In this document: in pieces, positions 54,092 through 63,384 of the stretch
How the letters are laid out: each line of letters starts with the position of its first letter
Position numbering within the stretch: the stretch's first letter is position 1
Origin: Streptomyces sp. NBC_00223
Lineage (GTDB): Bacteria; Actinomycetota; Actinomycetes; Streptomycetales; Streptomycetaceae
Reading direction: 5' to 3'
Length of the DNA stretch: 64,000 nt
Assembly: GCF_036199905.1 (NCBI RefSeq)
Contig: NZ_CP108109.1
Location: forward strand, 372,001 to 436,000
Position numbers and translations under genes: made by a program
The notes under the pieces: model-generated
The model's input: only the letters and a program-made list of their open reading frames with translations
What the model was told of the DNA's origin: nothing
The model's database searches: none

Positions 54092-54885
54092 GCGGGCTCC
54101 AGTCCGAGTAGTTTCCCGGCGATCGCCGCGTCGAGGGCGATCCGGGGGCCGACGCCGAGCGCCCGCAGATGGGTGACCAGCGGTACGGCGTCCAGCGGCA
54201 GCGTCGTGCCCTCGTACCGGAGCAGCGCCAGCCACCGTACGATCCGCGCCGCCGTCGGATAGTCGCGGCGCAGCATCGAACGGGTCGCGCCCCGGGCGAG
54301 CGCCAGCGGGGCCTGGCGGGCGGCGGTGTGGACCGGGCCGTCCAGTCCGGGGAGGGCGAGCGACGAGAGCTGGCCCATGCGTACGGACCACTCGGCCCAG
54401 CCCAGGGGGCCGGAGTCCGCGGTGTCGGGGCCCTGGGCGCCCACGCCCAGGCCGGGATCGTCCGCGAGGACCGGCGCTCCCCCGGGCTGCGCGACGTACG
54501 GGGCCGCGCCGCCGCCCTCCGCCGCGGGGGCGAACCGCGCGAGCATCGACGCGGTGGCCCAGTCGCGCCACGCCATCACCCACGGCTCGGCGGGCCCTGC
54601 GGGGGGCGGCTGCGGGGTGGTCTCGGGGAGCGGGAAGACGGTGAAGGACTGTACGACGGTGGCCGCGTCCAGGGGGTGGAGGGCGGCGCCGTTCAGCAGG
54701 TGGGGGGCGAAGGTGTCGGCGCCGACGACCCGGATCGCGGCGAGCGCCGCGGTTCCGTCCTCGGCTCCTTCGACGTGCGCGGCGACCGTGGCCGTGCCCC
54801 CGGCGCCGTGAAGGGCGTCGAGGGCACTACGAGCCAGGTCGGCCGCCGAGTCGGCGTACGCCGTCCGCGACCGATCGGAGCTCAC
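54088..54885 (-). CDS. Unknown protein encoded after the small peptide
   Basis: A 265-residue soluble protein with no recognised domain. The N-terminal half is a mixed alpha/beta pattern (TATVAAHVEGAEDGTAALAA, PWVMAWRDWATASM), and the C-terminal half is helical (MLRRDYPTAARIVRWLALL, GPRIALDAAIAGKLLGLEP). Its GTG start overlaps the peptide stop (GTGA), and its stop overlaps the DUF6895-like start. Strict coupling with the peptide and two further genes suggests joint function, for example binding or processing of the peptide. Function unknown. Confidence 0.6.
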   Translation of the reverse strand: MSSDRSRTAYADSAADLARSALDALHGAGGTATVAAHVEGAEDGTAALAAIRVVGADTFAPHLLNGAALHPLDAATVVQSFTVFPLPETTPQPPPAGPAEPWVMAWRDWATASMLARFAPAAEGGGAAPYVAQPGGAPVLADDPGLGVGAQGPDTADSGPLGWAEWSVRMGQLSSLALPGLDGPVHTAARQAPLALARGATRSMLRRDYPTAARIVRWLALLRYEGTTLPLDAVPLVTHLRALGVGPRIALDAAIAGKLLGLEPA

Positions 54886-55070
54886 TTGTTCTTCGGCTCC
54901 TTCGGCTGCGTCGGCGACAGCAGCAGTCCGAGCAGGAGAAGTCCTCCACCGAAGGCTTGCGGCGAGTACACGGGAGCGTCGCTCACCGCTGTCTCGGGCT
55001 CCACCATCGCGGTCCCGAGGGCCGCCAGGTCGGGTGTCGTGACGGGTGCGTGCAAGGTGTGAGCAAGCAC
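54882..55070 (-). CDS. 62-residue peptide, possible precursor peptide
   Basis: First gene of the four-gene operon. The GTG start has an excellent GAGGAGG site five to six bases upstream. The peptide has a hydrophilic N-terminal 35 residues (MLAHTLHAPVTTPDLAALG, then an acidic EPETAVSD). A Gly/Leu core FGGGLLLLGLLLS follows, too short for a normal span but possibly membrane-active, and a basic tail PTQPKEPKNK. There is no cysteine. The layout (leader-like half, GGG, hydrophobic core) recalls a ribosomally made precursor, but no known modification enzyme is encoded nearby. It could also be a small membrane protein. Confidence 0.65.
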   Translation of the reverse strand: MLAHTLHAPVTTPDLAALGTAMVEPETAVSDAPVYSPQAFGGGLLLLGLLLSPTQPKEPKNK

Positions 55071-55092
55071 TGTTGCCTCCTCAACTAGAGGT

Positions 55093-55112
55093 CATCACTG
55101 TGGCCAGTGATG
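55093..55112. promoter_or_regulatory. Perfect inverted repeat before the peptide operon
   Basis: CATCACTG-TGGC-CAGTGATG has perfect 8-bp arms with a 4-bp spacer, 23 to 42 bases upstream of the peptide start. It is well placed for an operator over the transcription start, or for a hairpin in the 5' leader. Confidence 0.7.
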
Positions 55113-55293
55113 CTTCACTCTCCACCGTAGGCGCCATCGGCCGGCCTCGCGCGTCGAGCGGGCGTGGGCGGCGAGGAGCGCGTTACCGGCGGTACACAGA
55201 CAGTGCGGGCGAGCGGTACGAGGGCCCCGCGAGGGGAGGTGTACGGGCGTCGGGGTGCACCCGGGGACGGGTCGCGCGCCTTCGGGGGCCGGG

Positions 55294-56733
<1,440 letters not shown>

Positions 56734-56957
56734 TCAACGACTTCGGAATGTCGGCCAGGCGCTTTGCGGGGCACGGCGGCGCGCGCACTCGCGCCCTTTA
56801 GCGCCTCCGCGCCTGCTCGCCGCGAGGCCCGCCCGCGCTTCGACGTTCCCGCGCGATCCGTACGCGCGATCCCTACGTCGACGGCACCGCACGCCACCTC
56901 GCGAACCTGTCATTTCCGCAGGTCCTGGCCTTGGCCGACCATTCTGCGGCACGGCCC

Positions 56958-56976
56958 GGGCCTTGCCGCAAGCCCC
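56958..56976 (-). promoter_or_regulatory. Rifamycin-associated element (RAE)
   Basis: On the minus strand the 19 bases read GGGGCTTGCGGCAAGGCCC, the RAE inverted repeat that precedes rifamycin-inactivating genes in actinobacteria and makes them rifamycin-inducible (established). It faces the rox gene. One arm position is mismatched. A transposase fragment directly borders it. Confidence 0.85.
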
Positions 56977-56984
56977 CCTGTGCG

Positions 56985-57300
56985 CTATAAGTTGAGAGTG
57001 GCAAGGAGCGGATGACCTCCTTGCCTTTCTCTTTTGCCGCCCACCGAGCCGTTCCCGGCAATCAGTCCTCGTCCTGTGCGAGTTGTCGGGATGAGACGTT
57101 CGCGTTCGTGGCCGCGGTCGGCGAGCGTGGGCAGGCCGGTGCGTGCCGGGGCGGCGAGGGGTTCGATCAGGTCGTGGGTGCGGGCGGCGGTGATGTCGTG
57201 CTCACGCCCAAGGCATACCGGGCTCGTCCACAGCGGCCGGCCGTCCGGCAGGGTCAGGATCTGACCGATCAGAATACGGTTCTTGCTAAATTTTCTCAGA
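56985..57300 (-). pseudogene. IS5-like transposase fragment
   Basis: The minus-strand frame encodes ILTLPDGRPLWTSPVCLG, then HDITAARTHDL and RTGLPTLADRGHERE. These match the middle of DDE transposases of the IS5 group common in Streptomyces (pattern: DGxPLWxSxxxPGxxHDITAARxH and GLPTLADKGYEG). The catalytic start, second half and inverted repeats are missing. It is a remnant and not mobile by itself. Confidence 0.7.
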
Positions 57301-57466
57301 GTCTTGCGTCGCTGGGACGGCTGACTGAAAATGGTGCGCACATGGGCGCCGGCCTCCCGCGAATGCCTCTGGACGAGATGATTCGACGACGTTTCGACGT
57401 TCGGACCCGGTCCAGTGTGTGCCTGGCATCGGTGAGCGGCACACACTTCGAGGGGGACGGCGGTCG

Positions 57467-58882
57467 ATGGCTGAACCGGTATCGAGAACGATCCTGGGCG
57501 GGGCGCGGATGACGGATCGGATCGTCGTGCCGTTCGAGGGGCCCGGAGCCGGCGTCGGCGGGCTGACCTGGGGGCAGCGCAAGGTCTGGACGCTGATGCA
57601 GCAGGCCGGCACGTCGATAAGCATGGGTGGGGCTGTGCCCGTGACGGACGGCAGGACCGTCCAGGATCTCGCGTCGGAACTGCGGTTCTTCATGTGCCGC
57701 TACGCGTCGATGCGGGCCCGGATCCGGGCCGGCGAGGACGGCGACCTGATCCAGGAGGTGTCGGGCTCGGGCCTGGCCGTGCTGGGGATCGTCGACGCCG
57801 CGGACGACGACGACCCGGACCAGGTCGCCCAGGGCCTGGCCGACCAGTGGGAGGCGACGCCGTTCGACCACGCCGAGGAGTGGCCGATCCGGATGGCCGC
57901 GGTGCGCAGCCGGGGCTCGGTCACCCATGTGATCGTGATGATCTCGCACATCGCCACCGACGGCAGCGGAATCGCCGTCATGCTCGGGGAGTTGAGCGAG
58001 CGCGACCCGGTCACCGGGGAGCCGAAGAACCCGGCGTCGCCGATGGGGCCGCTGGAACTGGCGGCGATGCAGCGCACGCCGTCCGTCCGGCGGCAGAGCG
58101 ATGTCTCGCTGCGCCACTGGGAGCGTCTGCTGCGCTCGGCCGTGCCCCGGCGGTTCGGCCCGCGCGTGGACCGGGGCGAGCCGCGCTACCGGCGGGGGGT
58201 CTTCGAGTCCCGCGCCCTGCACCTGGCGTCGAAGGTGGTGGCGGCCCGGACCGGTACTTCGACGTCCTCGGTGCTGCTGGCCGGGTACGCGGTGGCCGTG
58301 GCGCGGCTGACCGGTATCACCCCCGCGCTGATCCAGGTGGTGGTCAGCAACCGGTTCCGGCCGGGTCTGGCCGACGTGTCCCATCCCCTCTCCGTGGCGG
58401 GCCTGTTCATGGTCGAGGTCGCGGACGCCTCTTTCGACGAGGTGGTGGACCGGACGCGGCGGGCCTCGGCGCTCTGCTCGAAGTACGCGTACTACGACCC
58501 GGAACAGATGGAAGAGCTGCGCGCCCGGATCGACCGGGAGCGAGAGGAGACGGTCGATCTCTCCTGCCTGTTCAACGATCGCCGGTTCGGCATCGGCGTC
58601 GAGCCGCCCGACCCGGTGGCGCCGTCCCGGCACGAACTGGAAGCCGCGCAGGCCGAGAGCGCCCTGCGCTGGGGCCAACCTTTCCCGCGGTACCACGACA
58701 AGCTGATGATCCAGGTCGGGGCCGCCATGGACACGGTGGAGCTGGAGATCCACGCGGACACTCACCATGTGTCCGTGGACGAAGTGAAAGCGCTCATGCT
58801 GGACTTCGAGGCGCTTGTCGTGGGGGCGGCATTCGACCCGAACCTGCCGACCGGCGTGCGGCCGATGCCGGCGGCGGGGTGA
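57467..58882 (+). CDS. Stand-alone NRPS condensation-domain protein
   Basis: A 471-residue protein of the condensation-domain superfamily (CoA-dependent acyltransferase fold). N-terminal LTWGQRKVWTLMQQ (about 33-46) is the usual C1 motif, and ISHIATDGSGIAVML (159-173) is the active-site loop. In HHxxxDG the first His is Ser160, while His161 and Asp165-Gly166 are kept, so catalysis is possible. No adenylation, carrier or other NRPS domain follows. Start may be ATG 57467 (GAGGGGG site) or 57509. Related free condensation-like proteins work as acyltransferases or in ester/amide formation. Neighbour rox is on the other strand. Confidence 0.83.
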   Translation: MAEPVSRTILGGARMTDRIVVPFEGPGAGVGGLTWGQRKVWTLMQQAGTSISMGGAVPVTDGRTVQDLASELRFFMCRYASMRARIRAGEDGDLIQEVSGSGLAVLGIVDAADDDDPDQVAQGLADQWEATPFDHAEEWPIRMAAVRSRGSVTHVIVMISHIATDGSGIAVMLGELSERDPVTGEPKNPASPMGPLELAAMQRTPSVRRQSDVSLRHWERLLRSAVPRRFGPRVDRGEPRYRRGVFESRALHLASKVVAARTGTSTSSVLLAGYAVAVARLTGITPALIQVVVSNRFRPGLADVSHPLSVAGLFMVEVADASFDEVVDRTRRASALCSKYAYYDPEQMEELRARIDREREETVDLSCLFNDRRFGIGVEPPDPVAPSRHELEAAQAESALRWGQPFPRYHDKLMIQVGAAMDTVELEIHADTHHVSVDEVKALMLDFEALVVGAAFDPNLPTGVRPMPAAG

Positions 58883-58916
58883 GCGCGGCGTCCGCCCGTC
58901 CCGTCCCGGAAGGCGC

Positions 58917-60671
58917 TCAGCTCTGAAGTCGCGTAGGCAGCGCCACCCAGCGGCGTGGGATGCCGGGATCGACCGCGTCCCGGCCGTCGGCGATCCTCAG
59001 GCCGGCCGCGGCGCAGGCGTAGGCGAAGATCTCGGCGCCGTAGGGGAACGTGCGCTTGCCCTGCCAGAAACGGAAGGTCCAGTGGGCAGCCGGGTCCGAC
59101 TCCTGGGGCGGGAGGCCGATCTCCTCGTAGGCGACGATTTCACCGTCGCGGGCCAGGGTGCCGAAGGTCCCGCCCTTGGCGTTGAAGTACACCCCGTAGG
59201 CGGTGGTGCCCGCCGATATCGCCTGCATCAGGGCGTTGTCGCTCGGCATGTACCCGTCCTGTGTGATCACGCAGCCGCCGGGGGCGCCTTCCACGCTCCT
59301 GACGCCCACGTGGCGCAGGGACTCGTCGAAGTCCGCCTGATCGAAGGGCGCGTGTTCGGGATCCGCGCTCGGGCACCGCGCGGGGTCGGCACCGATCCGC
59401 CGGATCAGCTCGTCCTCGCTCAGGTCCCGCACGAAGCAGATCCCGAGCCCTTGGGTCCACAGCGACTCATCGCCGAACGCCGCGATGAGCGCGTCCGCCG
59501 ACCGCTGGGCGGCGACCTCCTCGGGGGGCAGCTCCACCGCCCCCGGCAGACCTCGCACCAGCGGTGCCAGCGACGTGGTCAACAGCAGTCGGCCCGGCGA
59601 CCACGGCCCTGACTGCGGTGTCCACACATCCGCCCCGGCGTCGATCAGCGTACGGACCGCGGCCTCGCCCATGCTGACGACGGCGTACCACAGTGGCGTG
59701 TGGCCGTCGCTGTCGCGTGCGTCGACGTCCGCGTGATGCGCCAGGAGCACTTCTGCCGCTTCCGCCGCGCCTTGCTCTGCCACCCGGTGCAGCGGCGTGG
59801 CGCCGGGCCGTCCCACGACGACCGCGTCGGGCGGCGCGCCTCCTTCCAGGCGGGCCCGGATCAGGGCCGTGTCCCCCCAGTCCTGGTAGCCCATCCGCTG
59901 CCAGTCGGCCCGGGGTACGTAGCGCTGCCGGGCCTCCTCCTCGCGGCGTAGCCGCTCGCGCTGGTCCCGGGTCAGCGGCGGCGCCAGGAACGCCGGCGGT
60001 CCGCTCATCTCCGTGATCGCGATCCGACCCGGCAGCGTCTCCGGGTCCGGCGGCTCAAGTCCCGGCCAGATCTCCAGCGCCCGGCCTGACGCGGCACGCA
60101 GGGCCGCCGCGTCGACCGGGGTACGGACCTCGGCGATCTCCTCGTCCGGCCACTCGACCACCAGCCACGCGTCCCCGGGGGGCGGGAGTTCCGCCAGATA
60201 CAGGTCGACGTCCGTCTTGAACAGGGACCTGCGGGCTTGCAGGCCCGTGTCCAACGGGATCAGTCCGACCGCCTGATCCGTCTGCGCCTCGCCCGCCTGT
60301 CCCCCGGAGTTCCTGAACGAGATACTGCGTATCACCGTGCCGTCCAGCGAGGTCACCCGCCGGCCGTCGGAGAACAGCAGACCCACCCGGAGTCCGGACT
60401 GCCTTTTCGCCTCCGCGCTCTGCCTGCGGGATTTGTGGAAGACCGCCAGGTGCAAAGTGACCGATCGCGGCCACACGGACCATCCCGTCAGCACGATCCG
60501 GGTTTCCGGACCTTCGCCGACCACTTCGAGCTGCGGCACCAGCGCGGGCGCGAAGCGGTCGACGGGCGGCCGGTACCGCCCGTCGTCCTCGCCCGGCGGT
60601 CGCAGCCGCGCCAACACGGCCCGCTCGGCGGCCGGTTCCTCCGGAAGCACAAGATCGTCAAAGAATCCCAT
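58917..60671 (-). CDS. Ankyrin-repeat protein with DUF6461-like C-terminus
   Basis: A 584-residue soluble protein with three parts. Residues 1-250 form an unassigned beta-rich domain with TWO-strand patterns (TGWSVWPRSVTLHLAVFHKS). Residues 290-350 hold two ankyrin repeats (GATPLHRVAEQGAAEAAEVLL and DGHTPLWYAVVSMGEAAVRTL). Residues about 400-584 resemble DUF6461 (GICFVRDLSEDELIRRIGAD, YFNAKGGTFGTLARDGEIVAYEE). No enzyme motif is visible. The combination looks like a sensor or interaction scaffold. ATG 60671 has a weak ribosome site. Possibly mobile-accessory; neighbours are unrelated. Confidence 0.7.
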   Translation of the reverse strand: MGFFDDLVLPEEPAAERAVLARLRPPGEDDGRYRPPVDRFAPALVPQLEVVGEGPETRIVLTGWSVWPRSVTLHLAVFHKSRRQSAEAKRQSGLRVGLLFSDGRRVTSLDGTVIRSISFRNSGGQAGEAQTDQAVGLIPLDTGLQARRSLFKTDVDLYLAELPPPGDAWLVVEWPDEEIAEVRTPVDAAALRAASGRALEIWPGLEPPDPETLPGRIAITEMSGPPAFLAPPLTRDQRERLRREEEARQRYVPRADWQRMGYQDWGDTALIRARLEGGAPPDAVVVGRPGATPLHRVAEQGAAEAAEVLLAHHADVDARDSDGHTPLWYAVVSMGEAAVRTLIDAGADVWTPQSGPWSPGRLLLTTSLAPLVRGLPGAVELPPEEVAAQRSADALIAAFGDESLWTQGLGICFVRDLSEDELIRRIGADPARCPSADPEHAPFDQADFDESLRHVGVRSVEGAPGGCVITQDGYMPSDNALMQAISAGTTAYGVYFNAKGGTFGTLARDGEIVAYEEIGLPPQESDPAAHWTFRFWQGKRTFPYGAEIFAYACAAAGLRIADGRDAVDPGIPRRWVALPTRLQS

Positions 60672-60774
60672 GCGCCCGAGCGTCGCACACCGCACTGACA
60701 ACGCCCGTGAGTCTCCGGCGCACGGGCCGGGTCGGCGGGGGGAACGGCCGGGCGGTGCGGGGCGTTGGGTGGGT

Positions 60775-61467
60775 ATGGGGCTGAATGTGCGGGCGGGATA
60801 TGAGGGGACGGGACCCGGGGCGATCACCCCGGACGGGTGCGCGGTCGAGCTGTACGCGCGGCTGCCGGCCGGGGCCGAGCCGGACATCGTGGCGGCGGCC
60901 GTACCGGCGGGTGCGCGGATCCTGGAACTGGGCTGCGGCGCCGGGCGGATGACGCATCCGCTGGTGGAGCGGGGATTCGCGGTGACGGCGGTGGACGAGT
61001 CCCCGGAGATGCTGGAGCTGGTCCGCGGCGCGCGCACGGTGTGCGGCTCGATCGAGGACCTCGACCTGGACGAGAGGTTCGACGCGGTGATGCTGGCGTC
61101 GTTTCTCGTGCACGCCGGGAGCGTGAACATACGGCGGGCGCTGCTGCGTACCTGCGTACGACATGTCGCGGCGGGCGGCTGTGTGCTGATCCAGCGCGAG
61201 GGCGAGGACTGGCACACGGACCTGCCGCGTGACCACGCCAACCCCAGCGGCCTCAATGTGCGGATCGTGTCGTCCGATCCGGTGGGCGACGGAGTGAACT
61301 CGGTGTACGCGGAGTACGCGTTCCCCGATGCCGCGTGGACACAGACGTTCCTGTCCCGGCCGCTGACGAAGGTTCAGTTCGAAGCGGCTCTCGCGGAGGC
61401 GGGGTTGACGGTGGACGCGTACCTGACGGAGGACCGTACGTGGGTACGGGCGGTCATCGCGGCCTGA
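60775..61467 (+). CDS. Class I SAM-dependent methyltransferase
   Basis: A 230-residue methyltransferase. Motif I is ILELGCGAGRMT (49-60), followed by FAVTAVDESPEML (acidic loop after strand 2), FDAVMLASFLVHAG (motif for strand 4), and AAGGCVLIQREGEDW. Rossmann core is complete. Substrate unknown, with a small-molecule or lipid acceptor likely for this length. Chosen start ATG 60775 is supported by GGGTGGG upstream; the divergent gene at 60671 shares the 100-base promoter region. Confidence 0.9.
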   Translation: MGLNVRAGYEGTGPGAITPDGCAVELYARLPAGAEPDIVAAAVPAGARILELGCGAGRMTHPLVERGFAVTAVDESPEMLELVRGARTVCGSIEDLDLDERFDAVMLASFLVHAGSVNIRRALLRTCVRHVAAGGCVLIQREGEDWHTDLPRDHANPSGLNVRIVSSDPVGDGVNSVYAEYAFPDAAWTQTFLSRPLTKVQFEAALAEAGLTVDAYLTEDRTWVRAVIAA

Positions 61468-61552
61468 TACGACCGCCCGACGGCCTCCCGTTGCGCGACG
61501 GCCACGCGTGGGAGCCAGCGGCGCGGCCGTCGCTCGTACATCAGTAGTGCCT

Positions 61553-62320
61553 CTAGCTCTGCCTCGGGGTGAAGATGCCGAAGGTGGCGCCCTGGGGGTC
61601 CCTGATGACGGCGATTCTGGGGCCGTTGTCCATCTCCACGTCGACGGGGCCGTGCACGATGTCGGCGCCGAGCTTCGCGGCCTCGTTCGCGGTGGCGTCC
61701 ACGTCCGCGGCGACGAAGAACGGGTTCCAGTGCGAGGGCATGTCCGGCGGGAACATGTCCCCCATCTCCATCACGCCGCCGAACATCGTGTCGGCCAGGC
61801 CCACCATCGGATAGTCGGGGTGCGGCCAGACCTGCCAGTCGAACACCGTCTTGTAGAAGTCCAGTGCGGCGGCCACGTCCCGGGTCGCGAGGTCGATCCA
61901 GCCGAAAGCGTTCGGCTCGTTCACGACGCCGAAGCCGCTGAACCGTCCGGCCTGCCACACCGTGAACGGCGCGCCGGTCGGGTCACTCAGCAACACCCAA
62001 CGCCCCAGCACGCCCACGTCCATCGGCCCCATCCACACCCGCGCGCCCGCGCGCCTCGCGGCCTCGGCCGTGACGTCGGCGTCGGTGGTGGAGAACGCGA
62101 GCTGCCACTGCACCGGCTGCTGCGGGTTCATCAGCGGGGCGACGGCGGCGGCGGGGGCTCCGTCGAGGGAAAAGGTCGTATAACCGCCGTACTGCGGGTC
62201 CGGGTCGGTCTCGGCGGTCCAGCCGAACAGCTGCCCGTAGAACCGCTGGGCCGCCTCCGGGTCGAGGGCGCTCAGCTGCGCCCAGCAGGGGGAGCCCGGG
62301 AGGTTTCCGGTCACCTTCAA
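61553..62320 (-). CDS. Two-domain VOC (glyoxalase-fold) protein
   Basis: About 255 residues with two tandem vicinal-oxygen-chelate domains: the first (about 5-120, LPGSPCWAQLSALDPEAAQRFY) and the second (about 135-250, FGWIDLATRDVAAALDFY). Each domain has the betaalphabetabetabeta pattern and the ending RDPQGATFGIF-like motif. Such two-domain proteins resemble hydroxyacylglutathione- or antibiotic-binding VOC proteins (CFP30B/'Fosfomycin-like' types). The start is uncertain: TTG 62320 with GAGAGG seven bases upstream is favoured. A related gene lies at the window end. Confidence 0.85.
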   Translation of the reverse strand: MKVTGNLPGSPCWAQLSALDPEAAQRFYGQLFGWTAETDPDPQYGGYTTFSLDGAPAAAVAPLMNPQQPVQWQLAFSTTDADVTAEAARRAGARVWMGPMDVGVLGRWVLLSDPTGAPFTVWQAGRFSGFGVVNEPNAFGWIDLATRDVAAALDFYKTVFDWQVWPHPDYPMVGLADTMFGGVMEMGDMFPPDMPSHWNPFFVAADVDATANEAAKLGADIVHGPVDVEMDNGPRIAVIRDPQGATFGIFTPRQS

Positions 62321-62504
62321 CGCAATGCCTCTCGACGTCGGGTTCACGAGCCAGGCCCTGTCTAATCGCTCCTGGGCGACGAAGCGAGGAGGCACCGCAG
62401 GTGTGCCGTGCGCCTTCACCCGCCTGCACCGATTCGGCCGGGAGCGGCGCGAGGCCCTGAATAATCGCGTGCCACGCCATGAGTGACAGGGGCAGACTTG
62501 CTCC

Positions 62505-62720
62505 ATGGCGGAGATGCGGGCGTTCCGGGACGCGGTCGGTGCCTGGGCGGCCGGCGGGCCCGGCGGACCGGCGAGCGAACTGGCTGAGCGACTACGGGTG
62601 CGCACCGCGGTGCTGCTGGAAGGGCTGAGCGATCTCGCGGCCGTTGAGGCGCTGGCCGCCCGGCGCGGCCGGGACCTGGCCGCCGAGGGGGTGTGCGTCG
62701 TGCCGATGGGCGGGCGATGA
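62505..62720 (+). CDS. TOPRIM-like protein, N-terminal part (frameshifted gene)
   Basis: 71 residues ending in VCVVPMGGR. The pattern TAVLLEGLSDLAAVEALAAR followed by VVPMGG is a TOPRIM nucleotidyl-binding core of OLD-like nucleases (EG.SD start). The expected continuation is in the next frame, beginning at the overlapping ATG 62717. I infer that a G was lost from a GGGG run near 62711-62715 (read GGGC). Either a pseudogene, a sequencing error or a real two-polypeptide gene joined by an ATGA overlap. Confidence 0.6.
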   Translation: MAEMRAFRDAVGAWAAGGPGGPASELAERLRVRTAVLLEGLSDLAAVEALAARRGRDLAAEGVCVVPMGGR

Positions 62721-63121
62721 GCGTCGGCCGTTACGCCGGCCTCCTCGGGCCGCCCGGCCTCGGCCTGCGCCTGGCCGGGCTGTGCGACGAGGGCGAACGG
62801 GACTTCTACGACCGCGGCCTGGAGCGGGCAGGGGCGCCGCGCCGGGGCTTCTTCGTGTGCGCGGCGGACCTGGAGGACGAACTCATCCGCGCGCTGGGCA
62901 CGGCGAGGGTCGAGGAGGTCATCGGGGCGGAGGGCGACCTTCGCGCCTGGCAGACCTTCGTCCAGCAGCCAGCGCAGCACGGTCGGCCCCCGCAGCAGCA
63001 GTTGCGGCGCTTCCTCGGTACGAAGAAGGGCCGCAAGATCCGTTACGGCCGCGTCCTGGTCGAGGCCCTGGCCCCCGACCAGGTACCGGCCCCGCTCGCC
63101 GACCTCCTCACCAGCGTGTGA
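62717..63121 (+). CDS. TOPRIM-like protein, C-terminal part
   Basis: 134 residues from an ATG overlapping the preceding stop (ATGA, 62717-62720). The start MSVGRYAGLLGPPGLGLRLA fits directly after VVPMGG in intact homologues, as the DxD-type second half of a TOPRIM fold (LCDEGERDFYDRGLERAG). A conserved helical tail (WQTFVQQPAQHGRPPQQQLRR) follows. Together with the upstream piece it makes one stand-alone TOPRIM protein of about 205 residues, without an ATPase domain. Confidence 0.6.
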   Translation: MSVGRYAGLLGPPGLGLRLAGLCDEGERDFYDRGLERAGAPRRGFFVCAADLEDELIRALGTARVEEVIGAEGDLRAWQTFVQQPAQHGRPPQQQLRRFLGTKKGRKIRYGRVLVEALAPDQVPAPLADLLTSV

Positions 63122-63315
63122 CGCGGTGGACGCGGTGGACACGGCGGCTTCGGTGAGGGCCGCTCAGGTCAGCGTCAGGTGACGGGTCACGGCCTTGAGG
63201 CTGGGGGAATTCGTCCGTCGTGCGGCCCCTGGCCCAACTGCTCGTTGCCGGCGGCGGAGAACTCCGCGTCGTGGCCGAGACCGCGTTCCGACCTGTGGCA
63301 GGGGCGAGGGTGCGG

Positions 63316-63346
63316 CCTCCCGGGCGGACGGCGCCCGCCCGGGAGG
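63316..63346 (-). terminator. Hairpin terminator after the last VOC gene
   Basis: CCTCCCGGGCGG (63316-63327) pairs with CCGCCCGGGAGG (63335-63346), a 12-bp stem with a 7-nt loop, 39 bases after the stop of the minus-strand VOC gene. Confidence 0.7.
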
Positions 63347-63384
63347 TGCCGGGCGGGCGGGGCGAGGATGCGGGGTGGCGAGGG

